From: Tribonema minus
Taxonomy: Eukaryota > Sar > Xanthophyceae > Tribonematales > Tribonemataceae
Assembly: GCA_017506865.1 (NCBI GenBank)
Contig: JAFCMP010000536.1
Coordinates: 434,001-498,000 of the forward strand
Direction: 5' to 3'
DNA: 64,000 bases
In this document: one piece after another, positions 49,001 to 60,300 of the stretch
Layout of the letters: each line of letters starts with the position of its first letter
Numbering within the stretch: the first letter of the stretch is position 1
Translations under genes and position numbers: made by a program
Notes under the pieces: model-generated
What the model saw: only the letters and a program-made list of their open reading frames with translations
What the model was told of the DNA's origin: nothing
Databases searched by the model: none

Positions 49001-52000
49001 AAGATCACACGGGTGCAACATCAAGTACTTGAAGTATCAGAAATCAATTGATCTCGTACTGGCTGCACGCAGATGTGGCATGCGTGCAACGTCACGCATC
49101 AGGAACGTAGATCTCGTGCCGTCTGTAAACAAACATCACACGGGTGCACGTTCAAGTACTTCAAGCATCAGAAATCAAGTCCAGGTCATAATTGTCAAAC
49201 TCTATCAAAATTGGAGTCCTATGCATGCGTGGTGAGTTGAAGCAACAAAACTAACTGTGATGGGTACGGGTGGATTCACGCTTACACATACACATGCGCA
49301 CATAGACACGGTGAACAGCTGATGGTATTGACATGCAGCCATGTACACGCACCACGTCTGTGATCTGCAATGAAAATTTTTGAATTCAAAGAGAGCCATC
49401 ACTTGCCGGCCTCGCTGCAAGTCACTTGCGAATCACAAATTGACGACTCGCTTGTAGCCTGTCATGTCCATAAACGCATCACTGACCAACATACATACGC
49501 TAAAAGCTTGCACACAAAAGTCATTTTGACTGGTGGATACGGTGGTATTGTTTGACTCGTGGCCAATTGCTGCTGCAGCGGCGACCACGGTTACTGGTGG
49601 AAGGCATTTGCGGCTAATTATCCCTTGTCACCTAGAGCTCTACGATCTTTTGATTCGTTTTCATACATACATGACAATCGCTCACTTGTAGCCTGTCATC
49701 TCTATGAATCCGGCGCTGACACAGAGCATGGTGCGGTCATGCATGGCAGGGTGTGTGATGCAGGCCATCTGCATTGGGTACAATTCTTGCTTCAGAGCAT
49801 ACAATGCACGAGACAGTCACGCACTGGTAGCCTCCATTGCTACAAAACCCATTGCTGACAACCACAATGGGGCTGGCGTGCGGGGCAGGGTCCATCACGC
49901 ATAACACTCACATGCGGTATAGATGTACGCAATATACATATGCTAACCCTCTACATAGAACACGCCATAATCACTCACTTGTAGCCCGTCATCTCAATGA
50001 AGCCGTCGCTGACAAAGACAATGGGGTTGTCGTGCATGACGGGGTCCGTGATGCAGAACATCTCGCAGCGCTCCTGGAGCATGTCCACCAGCATCTTGTC
50101 CGTGTCGCACAGCACCTTGTACGGCGTGAACAGCATCCAGTCCTGTGACCCCGTGCCCATCTGCGACGCAAGTAACACGTGCAACCGTTTGGTGACTGCG
50201 CAGCGGAAAAGCAACAAACCAGTGTTGCGGTTTCGGCACAACGACAGACACGCAGGGGCACTCTGGCTTGCAATGACGACAGTCGTGCCGATGTGTCGCA
50301 CAGCACCTCGTGCGGCGTGAACAGCATCCAGTCCTGTGACCCCATGCCCATCTGCGGCAGAACACGCAAGCGGTCGTTCAGCGCAGGTGCTATGAATGAA
50401 CAGGTAACTGTGAAAAAAATTTGCCCTAGCTCTAGATCCTTGCCCTAAGCCTGACCCTGACTCTGACCCTAACTTCAACCCCTACTTCAACCCCACCTTC
50501 TTGCAGTTGTTGGCATTGCGCAGGCGGTACGCGAGGCTGCGCGAGGGCTCCCTGCGGCACGACTGCGCGTGCCCTAACCCTAACCCTAACCCTACTTCCA
50601 GTAACCTTAACCCTAACCCTGGTCACTTCAAAGCCCACCTTCTTGCAGTTGTTGGCGTTGCGCAGGCGGTACCCGAGGCTGCGCGAGGGCTCCTCTTCTC
50701 AGCCCTAAACGTGTCCTGACTCTAACCCTAATCCTAATCTCCCTAACCCTAACCCTAATCTCAACCCCTACAACTTCAAGCCTACCTTCTTGCAGTTGTT
50801 GGCGTTGCGCAGGCGGTACGCGAGGCTGCGCGAGGGCTCCTCGCGGCACGACTGCGCGTCCGGCGAGCGCTGCGGCGCGCACAGCATGAAGCGCGGCGCG
50901 CTCGGGCCGGAGGTGATGACGCGCATGGGCGTGATGAACCACTGCACGCAGATCTCCGACTGGCGGCACAGCGGGGGCGGCGGCAAAGGGAATCAATCAA
51001 TCACATGGTGAGCGCAGACACAGCATCAAGTGTAAATGTCAACAGGTGCGTCGGTGTTGCCATGTTATTGCTGATCGCTGCCGCATGAAAAACCACTGCA
51101 CGCAGATCTCCGATTGAAGGCAGCGGCAACAGCGGCGGCAGGGACGGCAATGTGTTGAGCGACGTGACAGGCGTGAGAGGAGTGTTGATTTGATCTGAGT
51201 GGCTACTGGGCGCTGCTGAGTGATGAACCACTGCACGCAGATCTCCGGCTGAGGGCAGCAGCAACGGCAGCGGCAAGGGCGACAATCACAATTGCGAGCG
51301 CATGCGCAACTTCAAGCGTGGCCACGCACGGGTGCGTTGTCATTGTTGAGCGATTCCTGGAGCGCTGTTGCGTGTTGCGGTCGCAGAGCGCAGATGCAGT
51401 AGTTGTGTGTGCTCAAGCGCTGCTGCAGGGGAAATGACGCAGACCCAGCTTCAAGATGTACACTTCTATATATATACACATGAGGCACAGCACTGAGCAC
51501 TGATGGCTGCCTGCAGCACGGCCCCACGCACCACGCCGTCCGCATTGCACGTTAATGCAGTGGCAACTAAGCAGTAGAATTTTATGAACAGCCTCAGCAA
51601 TATATGGGCTGCGTGCGTGAGAGTCGCTGGTGCATGTGCAGGCTCGCCGCTTCATCCCGGCCGAGCGCATTGCCCATCGCGACCAGTACAAAGTCCTGTC
51701 GCCCTGCTGCACCGTCGTACTTCACTATTACTGGCACGACCTCTAGTACTGTGCGTGCACGCCCACCAAGGTGCACATACTGCAGGCACGACAGGGGTCA
51801 CTCGCGCTCAGAGCACACCAATTCAGAGCGATTCCGTAGCTGTTGAGGTACAACTTCAGATACAGCGCATACTACCCAGAAAGCGTAAACATACCACACT
51901 CACCGCCTCATCCTGGCCCACGGGCTTGCCGATCACGGGTACGAGGGAGTCCTCTGTGCTCTGGAATGCGGCCGTAATGGCATCCTCGTCAGCGCTTGAC

Positions 52001-53816
52001 AGGTGCACCAGCTCCCGCAGCAGCGCCAGCGCCGACTTGCCCTGCGGCACGTCAGTGTTGAAGTACGTATGCTTGAAGTGTCTTTGTGAAGGGAGAGCAC
52101 GCGGTGTTGCGACTGGCACGGCAGCACGTCAGTGTTGGAGTACGCATCTTTAAGGTGTCTTGCAAAGGGAGAGAGCACTTGGTGTTGCGACTGGCACAGC
52201 GGCACGTCAGTGTTGAAGTACGCATCTTTATAGCTGTAACCAAGCTGCACTGCTGGCTGGCGGCAGCGTTCCGTGTCCCCCGCATGTGTCCACCTTACAG
52301 CTAACGCTAACCCTAACCCTAGGTGCAACGCAGCTTGAGCACGCCCACAAGGCTCAGCATCAGGGACACTGATCAATACACGTCACTTACACTGTAGCTG
52401 CGCAAACATGTGGTGTGACACTGCGAGACAAACGTGCGGCTAACCCTAAGCCTATCCCTGATCCTGAGCTCCTTTCTAACAACGTCTGCTAGTTGCCCTT
52501 TTGGCGGCCAGGTCAAGTGTCCTCCCGCTCGCTCGAAGTTGCGACTCAGCCTGCGAACGCTAACAGGGCACACAACAGCCAATTCCGCCAAACTGGCTCG
52601 CTACAATGCTCAGGTTCGATGCTCTGTTGACTGCAACTGGAGCTGTAAGAGACGTCGCCCTACGATCATAGCTTGCCTGGGCCAGAGCATTTGTAGCATG
52701 CGGCGCCACGGGACACGACCATCAGGCGATGGATCAGGCGATGGCAGCGGTGCAGCATGCTTGTGAGAGTGCGTTTAATGTCAACAAAGGCGCCTGGCGA
52801 CTCAACACACAACCTCTTGCACGTCACAGAAGACCTCACCCTGACCCTCTTAAGTTACAGATGTCGCCGCCTGCAAGCACGCAGGCGCTTCGTGTGGGCT
52901 CATTCCGATACATCAAGGCGCACGTTGTGGGACTTGTTGTCAAGAAAGGACTGACCCCGTCCTTCAGCCCATGTACAGCAACTTCACCTTGTCCCAACCT
53001 CACCTGGGCCCTGGATGCTGGCACGCCTGTCCTCCGCTCAAACGCCTCACTCACAAAGCACACTGCCGCTGATCCCGTCTCCACCACCACATACGCCGCG
53101 GTGTGGCAGTTCTGTGCAACAGGGAAGTAGCGAGGGAGGAAGTGGGGGCATGTGTTACGACACCGGCTAGTGGGACAGCTCAACAGTTTCGGTGTGGACG
53201 ATAGCTGGGGGCCAATGACACTGAAGGCAACTGCAAAGTTTTGGTACCAGGCATGTAGGGGTTTCCCTGCTTAACGGTGGCGCGATTCAGCGGGCTCGGC
53301 CGGAGGCAGTCTCTCTGCTGCAATTGGTTGGAATGAAGCAGGCTTGATTATTACGGCTGAGCGAGGACGTTCGAGTCTAAGAGCGATTCCAGTCTGAGAG
53401 CGAAAAGTGAGTGTACTGGTGTGTGTGGGCGCAATGGCACCTGCGGAAAGAGCCCTAGCACATTGATCGCAACCAAAAATCGAGCCTGAGCAGCGGAAAA
53501 AAATCGTTGCGCGACTCCACGACGGCCCAAGATATGGCAGCAGTGGAAAGCAGCTGACGATCAGTGCACGTGACGCTGGCATCTGGCAGATCGTCATTGC
53601 GCTCACCAATCCGTTCATCAGCTCAACATCCTCCGGCCTCAGAGCCTCCCCCTCTGGTCGAAAGACGGGAGAGCCCTTGGCGACAGGGTCAATGCGGGAT
53701 AAGGCATCCGTATTCCGCCTCTTGTGGAATGCAGCTGCTGCAGGTGGCTTTTCCGCTTCCCCCTCGGCCGCCGCAGAGGCAGGCTTAGGCATGAGAGTGC
53801 TTGCCGAGGCACCCAT
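46076..53816 (-). CDS. Twin PAS/LOV blue-light receptor protein, putatively N-myristoylated, 8 exons
   Basis: Exons in coding order: 53816-53607, 53111-53004, 52041-51904, 50959-50786, 50160-49979, 48884-48752, 47076-46980, 46182-46076 (stop TAG). Phases agree at all junctions (0,0,0,0,2,0,1); 382 aa. MGASAST at the start fits an N-myristoylation signal (Gly2, Ser6). Residues 72-190 form a degenerate PAS domain (AYVVVETG, FERRTGV, QWFITPMR) without the flavin-binding motif. Residues 243-347 are a good LOV domain: DNPIVFVSDGFIEMTGY, GINCRFLQG with the photoactive Cys at about 280, LLNYRKDGT, NQFNISPLRD, YFIGVQ. A short acidic helix follows and no kinase or other effector is attached. Size and twin-domain layout resemble plant PAS/LOV (LLP/TLP) proteins, which act by light-dependent partner binding. 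An open minus-strand segment at 51776-51594 is left out because it has no donor and ends in a stop. Confidence 0.88.
47077..47097 (-). promoter_or_regulatory. Splice acceptor made from telomere-type repeat (LOV intron 6)
   Basis: In gene sense the intron ends in CCCTAACCCTAACCCTACAG directly before exon 7 at 47076. The tract supplies a C/T-rich run, two CTAAC words that match the eukaryotic branch-point consensus, and, with one changed unit, the terminal CAG. A splice site apparently built out of telomere repeat. Confidence 0.7.
48950..49135 (-). repeat. Copies of LOV exon 6 acceptor edge
   Basis: Three progressively decayed copies of the start of the exon at 48884-48752, with preceding intron, lie at about 48957-48998, 49045-49075 and 49106-49132. 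They share GATCTCATA/GATCTCGTA plus CGGCTGC. Period about 70-90 bases. Confidence 0.75.
49445..49895 (-). repeat. Copies of LOV exon 5 donor edge
   Basis: The end of the exon at 50160-49979 with its donor recurs in decayed form near 49447-49485, 49680-49765 and 49824-49893. The 49680 copy still shows the TCACTTGTAGCCxGTCAT junction word. Confidence 0.75.
50288..50363 (-). repeat. Well-preserved copy of LOV exon 5 acceptor edge
   Basis: A copy of the acceptor (CGGCAG) and first ~60 bases of the exon starting at 50160. It reads MGMGSQDWMLFTPHEVLCDT against MGTGSQDWMLFTPYKVLCDT in the real exon, so the frame is kept with three amino-acid changes. Confidence 0.88.
50490..50760 (-). repeat. Two copies of LOV exon 4 donor edge with telomere-type tracts
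   Basis: The last 50-70 bases of the exon 50959-50786 recur at about 50499-50568 and 50637-50695, each starting with CTTCTTGCAGTTGTTGGC on the plus strand. Each is followed by CCCTAA-type tracts (50572-50595, 50725-50757) on the intron side. Confidence 0.9.
51095..51262 (-). repeat. Two copies of LOV exon 4 acceptor edge
   Basis: The start of the exon at 50959 and the preceding GCCGC-rich intron end recur at about 51098-51140 and 51226-51265 (word CACTGCACGCAGATCTCCG on the plus strand). Period about 130-145 bases. Confidence 0.85.
51594..51776. other. Segment open and protein-like on both strands
   Basis: Minus strand: after CTGCAG the frame reads RTVLEVVPVIVKYDGAAGRQ and ends with a stop at 51594, with no donor. 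Plus strand: after GTGCAG (51642) a frame reads FIPAERIAHRDQYKVLSPCC and ends with a stop at 51748. Either may be a real terminal or alternative exon; I cannot choose. Confidence 0.3.
52044..52225 (-). repeat. ~75-bp intron repeat next to LOV exon 3 acceptor
   Basis: Three copies of GGCACGTCAGTGTTGxAGTACG with following bases lie at about 52044, 52123 and 52200. The first abuts the exon starting at 52041. The duplicated unit is mostly intron, with only the acceptor border shared. Confidence 0.85.
52304..52321. repeat. Short CCCTAA tract
   Basis: Two to three units in LOV intron 2, G-rich in gene sense. Confidence 0.8.
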
Positions 53817-55413
53817 CGCCCTCGCCTGGAGCTTGCTAAAGCTGTTTCCGCGCTTTACAGCAGCTGCACGCCAGCTCCAAGGGGGGACGTAGTCTCCGTA
53901 ACAAGAAGCGCTCCGCCAGCAGCAAGGTCTAGAGTCTGCTGTGCCCGCTGCGGTGCTGCAACCAAGATACAAAACCTGGTGCAAACGTTAATGTGCTTAT
54001 TTAGACCCAATCTGCTTTGGTTTTTTTTTTTTTTTTTTTTACTCTCATCAGGAATCGGTGGGGGGTCCTCCCCCCCCACCCCCCCACCGGCGCGCACACA
54101 CCACACACGCATGCCCGTGGCCTCAGTACAGGTTGCTACTGTCGTATAGTGTCCCACGAGATCGTCTGCTTCATGCCACCGGCTCGCGCGGTGTACGGCG
54201 GCTGAAAATGCATTTTTGGTGTGGCTGAATGCTTTCTGCAAGATGCAATTGCTCGCGCGTTGCCACACACGCACATATGATTGGCGCACACCATGTCAAA
54301 TGTATCCTATTATAGCCAGTCAACATCACCAGCTGCAACGTGCATGCTCTCGCTGTGTGTTGCAGCTGCTGTACGCTTGTTGTTGAGGGCGCCTGTTGCG
54401 ACAACCTCAAGAAAGCACGACGAAACGATGTCGACACAGCGCGCGTTGCACTCGCAATGAGACGAATTGATGCTATGTATCGTGGACTGTCGGCTGCTAT
54501 CCACGGCGCGCTGGCAAGCACCGTGGCGCAAGCAATAACAGGATTCGGCCTCAGAAAAAAGCGCAGAACTTCAAACGCTGGCTGCTTTTGCTGCTTGCTC
54601 GCGCCATGAAGCTGCCGGTGAGCGTCGGCAGGCTGGGCTACTTACTATACGTTGCTCCGGTGCCTTACGCGGCCTCACTAAGTGTCACTCAGCTGGTATG
54701 CTGCCCTGCGGAGCTCGATTTTTCTATGCGCCAGGTTGTGGCCCTCCTACCAATTCTTGTTGTTGTGTCGCACCTTGTGAAACGCGAGGAAACACGAGGC
54801 ACAAAAATTGGAATTGGTGGGAAAGCCCTACCTTCCCCCCCCTACTTATTGACACCACTGATTCCAGAGAATTTACATTATAATGTCATGTCTTGTTCCT
54901 GATTCATAAGGTTTCGCGCACCGCAATCCTTTGCCATTAGCACTCGTGGCTCGCAGCGCGCCCTGGGTCGCTCGCTATAGTTCTTAAGTCTCTTATTGAG
55001 CCTCATGGAAAGCGATGAGACACATCCACCTCTCACTTCATCAATTGCTGGCGCCATGCGGTGGCATCATGCACTCCGAGCGGTCACCACCTCAGCACAA
55101 CACACAAGGCACCACTACAAGCTTGAAGAACTCACGGCCTCGAAACTTCATGGACACGCAGAACATCCAACGACACCGCGGGGGGGCTAGGTGTCGCTGA
55201 GCATTCCTTCACACCCCGGCGCCATGCGCGCTGGCTTTGCTGACAAGAAATCTGGTGCGCTGCGGCAGTGCCACAGACAGCAAGCCCCCCCCCTTACATA
55301 CATACCCTATCCCCATATCCCTCCCCCTCCCCGCCCACCCCGCGCAGCATGTGTGCCTCGACAAGGCTGTGCCGCACCCCTGCCTTCTGATACATACATA
55401 CCCTACTCCCCCC
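53817..55413. other. Spacer between LOV gene and thioredoxin gene
   Basis: Holds the LOV promoter and leader, a 22-base poly-T at 54019-54040 followed by a C-rich run, and an open plus-strand frame at 54340-54609 with an amphipathic basic part (RRNDVDTARVALAMRRIDAM). I cannot assign the frame to a family and do not call it a gene. Confidence 0.4.
55285..55400 (-). repeat. Partial copy of the thioredoxin gene last-exon end
   Basis: About 90 bases resembling the 3' end of the exon at 55617-55414, up to the purine-rich GGGGGAGG and the GGGTATGTATGTA word, recur just downstream of the stop codon. Decay is moderate. It shows that the edge of a terminal exon can be copied as well. Confidence 0.75.
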
Positions 55414-56987
55414 CTACTCCTCCCCCTCCCCCGCGCCCGCGGCCTGCGGCGTGTGCGCCTTGACGAGGCTCAGCAGCAGGGGCGCGTCCGCGCCGCTGAC
55501 GGTGGCGACGACGGCGCCGCCCTTCACGAGCGCAAAGAAGGGCATGCAGCCGCGCTTCTCCAGCGCCGCCCGCGCGTCCGCGGACAGCAGCTCCCCCACC
55601 TGCGCCTTCAGCTTCCCCTGTAAGGAACAGTGTACGTCAGCGATGCTGGCTCTTCAGTTTTTGCTGTGTTGCATAGGGGCAGTGGCACGTGACGCCACTC
55701 GGCGCAGCGTGGCGTTGCAGCGCTGTGTTGGTGACTTCTCGGGCTGTGGCAACGGTAGATGCTGTGGATGAGAGAGAAGACTGGGCAACGTGACAAGCGC
55801 CGCGGGCTGGCTTCAGCATTACAGGTGTCACAGGGCAACAGCTCCTTCATCGCTGGCATCAAAGTAGAGCAGCTCTCTCGTTGCTGACGTGAAAACTAGG
55901 ATGCCTGCAGCGGGCGGCGCTGCTGCAGTGCGGTACGGTGCTGGTATCATAGCCATTGGATGCTGCACATTTGTAACAGATACATGGCAACCGCAAAGCG
56001 CATGGCTGGTAATAATCCGGTACATGGACTTTCAGTTTGTCAAGCATTGATGATCAAACAGTGACGACGATAGGTGACTGTGCGACACTGCCAAAGTGCA
56101 GCACCGTGGCGGCATTGCTGCCATATTCACCCATGACATGCTCGCAGCAGAAAATGCTGACCGGTGTTGTTACGCGAGCAGAGTAGGGGCAGCTGGCACA
56201 AGCGGCGCTGCATCCGCCAAAGCACGATAGTGAAGGGAACGGCGGAGTCACACAGGGATGCCCTGTCTTGTGTAGCGTGCCTGACAGAAATACCTCAAGC
56301 ACATGGCGCAGCTGCCAGCCCGTGCCTCACAGCAGAAGCACTCACGCCTAGCATAACCTCAACTTTGCACACTGCCACCAACAGCAACGCATGATACGTA
56401 CCATGGATGCGGAGAAGAAGCCGCACCGATTTGCGCAGTCGGTTGTGTCCAGGGCAATGCGGTGCATGGTAGGCTGCAGCGTTTCGCATGGTCCGCACCA
56501 GTCCTGGTGTATGTCGATGACTGGGTCAGGCACAAATACAAGGACGGTGATGTTGGAGGCAAGCCTGCACAATTGCAACAGTGCTCAAGTTGTTGGCAAA
56601 CCCGTTGCCAGCGGGCATACTGCGACAGTGCCGGAGTACTACATGCATTCAAAAAGAAATTTCATGGGTGTGTCATGCACATCGCAGTGCTAGGCATCTC
56701 TGCCTTACAGGGTGCAGTCGTTGAGATCCTGTCCACGTAAGATCCTTTCATAGCCAAGTGCAGCTGCAAGGGATAGATACACTGTGGCACTCGCGACGGC
56801 ATCGACCCACCTGCAGCACAAACCTACAGAACAATGTAAGGCTGGTAGGCGCAGTTGTAGCGAGTTCAAACTGACCTATCAATTTTTCTTTGCTCGAGGC
56901 CAGCACTTTGCTCCAATGCAGATCATCCTCGGCAACAGGACTGATTGCTTTCACCAGCTCCGTGCCATGCTTGTGTTGTGCTGCCAT
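55414..56987 (-). CDS. Thioredoxin-like protein of the axonemal dynein/TXNDC3-TXNDC6 type, 3 exons
   Basis: Exons in coding order 56987-56876, 56520-56402, 55617-55414 (stop TAG), phases 1 and 0, 144 aa. The active site reads DIHQDWCGPCETLQP with both redox cysteines at about 46 and 49. The C-terminal part has the cis-proline region in the form GCMPFFALVKGG and the VSGADAPLLLSLV end. The short charged N-terminus (MAAQHKHGTELV), the CPxF-type strand preceded by Cys, and the ADAPLL end are more like the thioredoxins attached to outer-arm dyneins and TXNDC3/6 than like cytosolic thioredoxin. No NDK domain follows, so it would be a stand-alone light chain. Expected place: flagellar axoneme or cytoplasm. 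Thioredoxin fold is secure; the axonemal role is inferred. Confidence 0.85.
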
Positions 56988-57371
56988 ATCTGTCTGAGCA
57001 CCCTCAAACCCCTGAGCCTTCTCGCGAAGCAGTAACTGGCGTGCTCGGCCGCAAAGAGCGTTTGGCTTCAGCTCTCTAGCAAGGCACACGTACACTTACT
57101 GTCACTCACGCTCTCTCTCAGATCACAGTTACAGATCTGTAACCGCCGCGTGTCATAGACGATGCTCTACTCTGACGAGAGAGAGGGAGTCTAGACGCTA
57201 GACGAGCAAGAGGCTTTTGCTGACGATTGCTACAAAGCGGGGGCTGGCGTAGGTCAATCATTCTGCTTCAGCTTCGACACTGCAGGCTGGTGTAGGAGGC
57301 TGCCCAGCTCTGCAGCAGGACAGGACGGCGATGGCGGGAGGGCGGAGCCGATGAGCTGAGGGCTAGTGTAA
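56988..57371. promoter_or_regulatory. Divergent promoter region, thioredoxin (-) and kinase (+)
   Basis: The two genes start 384 bases apart and point away from each other, so this spacer should hold both promoters. CT-rich bases (CACGCTCTCTCTCAG) and a GAGAGAGAGGGAG patch are visible. No TATA box is convincing. If the kinase has an upstream first exon, the region is part of its intron instead. Confidence 0.4.
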
Positions 57372-60300
57372 ATGCCACCTCCTCTGTGCGCGCTGCCAGG
57401 GAGTCGCTCTAACCTGGACTCAATCTCGGGCACTTGTGGCAGGGACCTGCATGAGGCCGCAAACAACATCCATGCGTCACTCAGGGGCGTGCACAAGGAT
57501 CTGCGCCCAAGCTTGAGGGTCACAGATACTGTCACCATTCGCAGGGATGCTGATGGTGAGTAGACCTCCTGCTTTTGCAGCTAGTTTGTGTGCATGGCGC
57601 TCAGCGGCACACGTTTTGCCTGCTACAGCTGCCACGCGTGCCCAGCTTGGTAAACAGAACGTGAAGAGTAGGCGGGAGGCTCGTCGTCAACTGTACTCAT
57701 TAACGCCAATTGGCGCCTTGATTTAAGCGCCAGCGCTTCACATGCATGCTGCAATAATGCAGCAGCGTGTACTGGCAGTGGCTTCCAGCCTCTTGTCTGT
57801 GTAAGGCTGTTGGCGTGAGGGGAGGCAATATCCACAAGCAAGGAGTCAACATCTGCTACTTGATATACTGCACTGTTCCAAGGTCTCACCGATAGGCTCT
57901 ATCGAATCGGCGTTGCAAAGAATGTGTTAGCTATTTTTCTTATGAGTAGGCTTCGATTTACGACTAATTTTGTACATGCACACGGAGGCCGCGAGTCGAG
58001 AGTCATGTGTACCAGCCCACCGTCAGTCGAGCTGAGGTGATGGGAAGTATAGATCGTGGTTCTCATACGGGAGTGCATTACACACACGCTCAACACACAC
58101 AAACCCCTGCATCACACAAACTTGTGTGCATTTTTACACCCCGCTTCAGATCATGATCCGTAACCTTCAAGGCAGTACTGTCACGGTGACGTGCCGCTGC
58201 CTGCAGGCGCGCTGCAGCGCGTGAACTCTTACGAGGTGCTCAAGGACATTGGGCATGGCACCACGGCGGAGGTCAAGCTGTGCCGGAGGCGGGGGTGCCA
58301 GAGGGGGGAGGGGGGCGAGGAGGAGCCCCTTTACGTGAGTTGCATGAGTATGTAGTAGATCACGAGCACGAGCCCACCCTGCAACTGCAGGCTTGTAGTC
58401 GTGCAGGGCTTTCGTAGGGCGACATTTCAGTGTGTTTAAGACCTTGTATTTGTGAAGCAGCCCCCGGGTGGGCTTGCAGGTGCAGGCTGCTAGTGCAGGG
58501 CTCTCAGAAGGCGACGACTCCATCACCTTTGACGGTCGCTACGTAAGGCTACACTGGCTGTTACGCATAAAGGCGGAGCTCAGTAAGCACGGTCAGATTG
58601 TGAGCTTGCAATCACAGCGGAGACAAGTGCGACAGATTCCTGAGCATCGGGAAGTTCCGTTTGTAGCATCAGTATCGGGCTGCTGCTATAGCTGTTGCGG
58701 CAGCGCTCGGCACCCAGAAGTGTCAGTGCTCAACATGCGGCGCCACGGACGTGGAGCGGTGAGGTGAACCTGCAGTCATAGTGGAGGCGAGCGCCCTCAG
58801 TGCTCAACAGTGGCAGTTTTCAGTTTGGCGCACACGTATTATGACACGTATAGTGCTGATGGTCAGCATGCAGCAGCGCTCAGACTGGTGTAAACACCTC
58901 AATCAGCTGGAGATGGTGCCGCTGTCATGTACTCATGAGTTCAAAACTGTCATGTGCTGTACCTACTTTACGCTGAAGCCTGCCGGCCCAGTTGGATGTC
59001 GGCATCGAGTGCAGCAGCTAACCCCAAACCCAGCCGTACGCGTGCTGATCGTCTTGTGAGAATTGAAACTTTTTCCTTAGTGATAATGTTTACAGTTGCA
59101 AACTGCCTGAGAGATAAGCAGATTGCGCGCTGACATGCATAGGCAATACAGCTGATGTTTGGCATGCCAGTGCACAACATGTACACCAAGTCCGTAGCTT
59201 CTCTACATCTGTACCTACATGAAGAGCCACAACTTCAGAGCAGCAAGTGCTTGAGAGATAAAGCCACTGGGTATTCCTACAGCTACAACTTGCGTGCAAG
59301 GGACCGTGACTGCTGCCAGCGCCAGCCTGAGACATGAGTACTTGCGCACCAACGCCCGAACGCAAACCCAAACCCTAACTCTAGGCGTTCCAGCTGTTGG
59401 AGCGGCGGTGAACCGGGGCGCTCCATCCTTAGCCTTGCAGGGCAGTGCTCAGCAAGCGTTACAGCTCGTGAATTCAAACATCATAATAAGCGCATTGTGG
59501 AACACACTCATGAGGTATGGAGCGCATTCAAAGCCTGGCGTGAATAATGGCGGTAGGGGCTCAAGAGGCAGAGCGGTTGCGTAAGCTGTGCGACTGGCAG
59601 CTGCTGTCGCGTTTATTCACATTACAATAAACACATTGTGAAACGCATTCATGAACTATGGAGCGCATTCAAGAAGCAGCGCGACCTGTGGCCAGCAGGG
59701 GCTCAAGAGGCAGGGTCGTTGCTTGTCAATGCCTGCAGGTGATCAAGCTGTTTGACTGGCAGCTGCTGTCGCGGCGGTGCGACTTTGCGAGCGCGCGACA
59801 CTCCATCCTTGCGGCAGTGCTCAGCAATCGTCATTGAATGGTTGTTCGCATCATAAATCATAAACGCCGCCCGCAGGCGATCAAGCTGTTCGACCGGCAG
59901 CTGCTGTCGCGCCGGCGCGACTTGGCGAGCGGGCGGCGCTCCATCGCGGCGGGCATGGTGGTGCTCAGCAACCATTAACTCACATCATAACTCATGTACG
60001 TTGTTTATTCACATCATGATTGATGAATGTTGCGTGCCAACACCTGCAGGCGATCAAGCTGTTTGACCGGCAGCTGCTGTCGCGGCGGCGCGACTTTGCG
60101 AGCGGGCGGCGCTCCATCGCGGCGGGCATGGTGGTGCTCAGCAAGTGCAGCAACGCCATGGACAACGTGCAGCGCGAGATTGCCATCCTCAAGCAGGTCT
60201 CCCACCCCAACGTCACAAAGGCGAGTACATATCAGCTGCCGCTGGCACGGGCGCGGTGTGCTTGGCGGCGCTCTGCGCTGCGCTGTAGCTAGGGTTAGGG

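Noticed and set aside
51594..51776. Inclusion of this segment as an extra LOV exon
   Set aside because: It has no usable donor and ends in a stop; leaving it out gives an exact in-phase join between 51904 and 50959.
58468..58767. Candidate kinase exon between 58334 and 60050
   Set aside because: Joining 58334 directly to 60050 restores the PLYAIK sequence expected of the kinase N-lobe; the segment is only an intronic tandem repeat.
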